Shown in pieces: positions 61,895 through 64,000 of a DNA stretch of 64,000 nucleotides. The translations under genes were made by a program, and so were the position numbers. Each line of letters opens with the position of its first letter. The first letter of the stretch is position 1. Origin of the DNA: Prorocentrum cordatum (Eukaryota; Sar; Dinophyceae; Prorocentrales; Prorocentraceae); assembly GCA_963575745.1 (NCBI GenBank), contig CAUYUJ010003582.1, forward strand, positions 1 to 64,000, read 5' to 3'. A model generated the notes under the pieces. It was not told the DNA's origin. It did not search any database and worked only from the letters and a program-made list of their open reading frames with translations.

Positions 61895-62030
61895 CCCTCC
61901 CCATCCTCCTCCTGCTCCTCCTCCTCCTCCTCCTCCTCCTGCTCCCCCTCCTCCTCCTGCTCCCCCTCCTCCTCCTCCTCCTCCTCCTCCTCCTCCTCCT
62001 CCTCCTCCTCCTCCTCCGCCTCCTCCCCCC
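61895..62030. repeat. (CTC)n microsatellite
   Basis: CCTCCTCC triplets with CTGCTCCCC variants. Confidence 0.95.
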
Positions 62031-62316
62031 CCCCGAGACGAGACGCCCCGGCGCTGGTGGTGCGGCGGGAGTCTTCTCGCGCCGCCGCGCGGCGCGCACG
62101 ATGTCCAGCCCGCCGAGGCCCGCGCGCGCACTGCCGGCGCTTTTCCACCCGCCGCCGGGTCGGCGCGGGGGCCGGGCGTGGCCGAGGTGCGGAGGCTGGG
62201 GCGCGAGAGCCCCGGGCGCCCCTCCGGGCTCGGGCGTGCGCGCCCCGTCGCCTCGGGGCGTGGGAGCCCTGGATCCTCAGGGCTGGGGGGAGGCAGGCCC
62301 AGAGATCCAAGGCATT
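62031..62316. other. GC-rich spacer between opposed triplet tracts
   Basis: Very GC-rich, no recognised feature. (CTC)n on its left and (GAG)n on its right are complementary and could pair across it. Confidence 0.5.
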
Positions 62317-62420
62317 GGGGAGGAGGAGGAGGAGGAGGAGGAGGAGGAGGAGGAGGAGGAGGAGGAGGAGGAGGAGGAGGAGGAGGAGGAGGAGGAGGGG
62401 GGAGGAGGGAGGATGAGGGA
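62317..62420. repeat. (GAG)n microsatellite
   Basis: About 80 bp of pure GGA triplets, then GGGAGGATGAGGGAGGAGG. Confidence 0.95.
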
Positions 62421-62449
62421 GGAGGAGAGACGGTGGTAGTGCTCAGCTT

Positions 62450-62560
62450 TTGGCCTCAGGGGCCCTCGCAGGGCCCCGGGACCGTCAAGAAGCGACTCAG
62501 GCGAAAACCTGTCCCGGGAAATGGGGTCGAGACTTCGGGGACCCCGCAGCTGAACAATCA
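62450..62560 (+). repeat. Dispersed repeat family F4, copy 4
   Basis: GGGGCCCTCGCAGGGCCCCG, GGACCGTCAAGAAGCGACTC and CCTGTCCCGGGAAATGGG. Parallels 7258-7325. Confidence 0.65.
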
Positions 62561-62655
62561 CGACACCGATCTCTGTGTTCGCGCCTCGGGGGCCCAGGCA
62601 GGAGTTGCCCCGACTGAGGCTATCCTGCGTTCACCCCGAGTTATCATCAGGAGGG

Positions 62656-62780
62656 AAAGAAACACACAGACACAATTAATCGCGACTCCCCAGAAAATAC
62701 GGGAAATATGGGAAGTGGGGGGGAAGACAAAGACCCAGAAAATTTAGAAAATCTTCGGAATCTTTTTATTTGTGCGTCGG
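62656..62780 (+). repeat. Dispersed AT-rich repeat family F2, copy 3
   Basis: GAAAGAAACACACAGACACA, ATTAATCG, GGGAAATATGGGAAGTGGGG and CTTTTTATTTGTG. Right end shorter than in the other two copies. Confidence 0.8.
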
Positions 62781-62924
62781 AGGTTGGGGGGGGAGATCGA
62801 AGTGGAACGGAGAGCCCCCCTACCGGGAAATCGATTTCGGTTTCGTGTTCGTGCGTGCCGTGCGGGCGAGGCGAAGCTGCGTGGGCGGGCGAGAGAAAGT
62901 CTCCTGTGGCTGAGGCGCGGCCGG

Positions 62925-63150
62925 ACCAAATGATTCCCTTCCGGGCGGCCGGGCCCCGCGGTGTCCCGCCGGTGTCCCGCTGGTGTCCCGTGTGGCTGAG
63001 GCGCGGCCGGACCAAATGATTCCCTTCCGGCGGCCGGGTGGCCCCGCGGTGTCCCGCTGGTGTCCCGTGTCGCGGTTGTCCCGCGGTGTCCCGCGGTGTC
63101 CCGCGGTGTGTCGCGGTGTCCCGCCGGTGTCCCGCGGTGTCCCGCGAGGC
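62925..63150. repeat. GGTGTCCCGC 10-11-nt minisatellite with duplicated flank
   Basis: GTGGCTGAGGCGCGGCCGGA and CCAAATGATTCCCTTCCGG occur twice (about 62908 and 62992), then GTGTCCCGCGGTGTCCCGCG-type units run to 63150. Confidence 0.9.
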
Positions 63151-63265
63151 TGATGATGATTTGATGGTGATGATGAGATGATGATGATGTGTTGATGATG
63201 ATGATGATGATGATGTGATGATGAGGATGAGGATGAGGATGAGGATGAGGATGAGGATGAGGATG

Positions 63266-63302
<37 letters not shown>

Positions 63303-63313
63303 GATGATGATGA

Positions 63314-63356
<43 letters not shown>

Positions 63357-63475
63357 GTGTCCCGATGAAGATGATGATGTTGATGATGGTGTCGATGATG
63401 ATGATAATGTCCCGATGATGAGGATGATGATGCTCATGCTGATTATGTTGATGATGATGACGATGATGGTGTCCC

Positions 63476-63521
<46 letters not shown>

Positions 63522-64000
63522 GTGATTCCGATGATGTTGGTGATGATGATGTTGATGGAACTGGTGTCCCAGCGATAATGATGGTTATGATGATGATGAT
63601 GTTGATGATTATGGTGCCCCGATGACGATGCTGCTGATGATGATGATGGTGATGATGATGATGGTGATGCTGATGGTGTCTCGATGATGATAACAATGAT
63701 AATGACGATGTTGATGATGATGTTGCTCATGATGATGGTGCCCCAATGATGATGATGATGATGATGTCGTTGATGATGATGCGATGATCATGATGATGGT
63801 GTCTCGAGGATGATGACGATGTTGATGATAATGTTGATGATGAGAACGATGGTGATCATGATGGTGTCCCGATTATGATGATGATTCTGATGATGCTGCT
63901 GATGATGATGACGATGACTGTGCCCCGATGATGATGTTGATGATGAGATGATGATGGTGATGGTGATGATGATGTTGTCCCGATGATGGTGCTGACGTCG
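63151..64000. repeat. (GAT)n field with regularly spaced GGTGTCCCGAT inserts
   Basis: GATGAT and GATGAGGAT triplets. From 63356 on, GGTGTCCCGATGATG or a close variant recurs about every 50-65 bp (63356, 63407, 63469, 63563, 63613, 63674, 63738, 63797, 63863, 63921, 63974). It continues past the window edge. Confidence 0.95.

Overview
The window is nuclear DNA of a dinoflagellate. The decisive evidence is an exact copy of the 22-nt dinoflagellate spliced leader (DinoSL) at 54605-54626, directly upstream of a retrotransposon, plus two sets of decayed leader relics (27464-27485 and 37374-37418). Mosaic GC-rich sequence, very abundant triplet microsatellites and LINE-type reverse transcriptases fit a large, repeat-rich dinoflagellate genome such as that of Prorocentrum, but the sequence alone does not fix the species. 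I see no intact host protein gene, tRNA, rRNA or snRNA gene. The only coding sequences with real protein character belong to retroelements or a retrocopy. One 100-N assembly gap lies at 53286-53385.

Layout. 1-3201: decayed LINE remnant with reverse transcriptase, RNase H and a C-terminal Cys motif. 3550-10740: a patchwork of triplet repeats, a T-rich tract, short tandem arrays, dispersed repeat families and several MITE-like elements, one of which has an 8-bp target duplication and a related empty site 390 bp away. 10740-20650: about 9 kb built from degenerate GGCCGTCTTGG units with two recurring cores and a recurring closing module that carries a stem-loop. It is interrupted by a 90-nt tandem array (17880-19037). 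20650-26430: microsatellites ((GAG)n, (GTC)n, (GAT)n, (GGT)n) and dispersed repeats. 26435-28650: an AT-rich module, an inverted patch of the GGCCGTCTTGG repeat, then a leader relic followed after 22 bp by a frameshifted gene copy. 29340-43150: 152-nt, 90-nt, 41-nt and 12-nt tandem arrays and a roughly 900-bp tandem composite with (GTT)n. 43900-52400: more MITEs, including foldback elements flanked by TA, and further tandem arrays. 54359-60435: a non-LTR retrotransposon of about 5.3 kb that begins exactly with the spliced leader, inside a (CTC)n-expanded member of a dispersed repeat. 60436-64000: repeats, one more TA-flanked foldback element and a terminal (GAT)n field.

How the parts relate. 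LINE enzymes can copy trans-spliced mRNAs back into DNA, which explains the leader-headed LINE and the leader-headed gene copy. No DNA transposase is encoded here, so the short inverted-repeat elements must have been mobilised from elsewhere. The rest is expansion of simple and tandem repeats. Identities and periods quoted were counted by eye.
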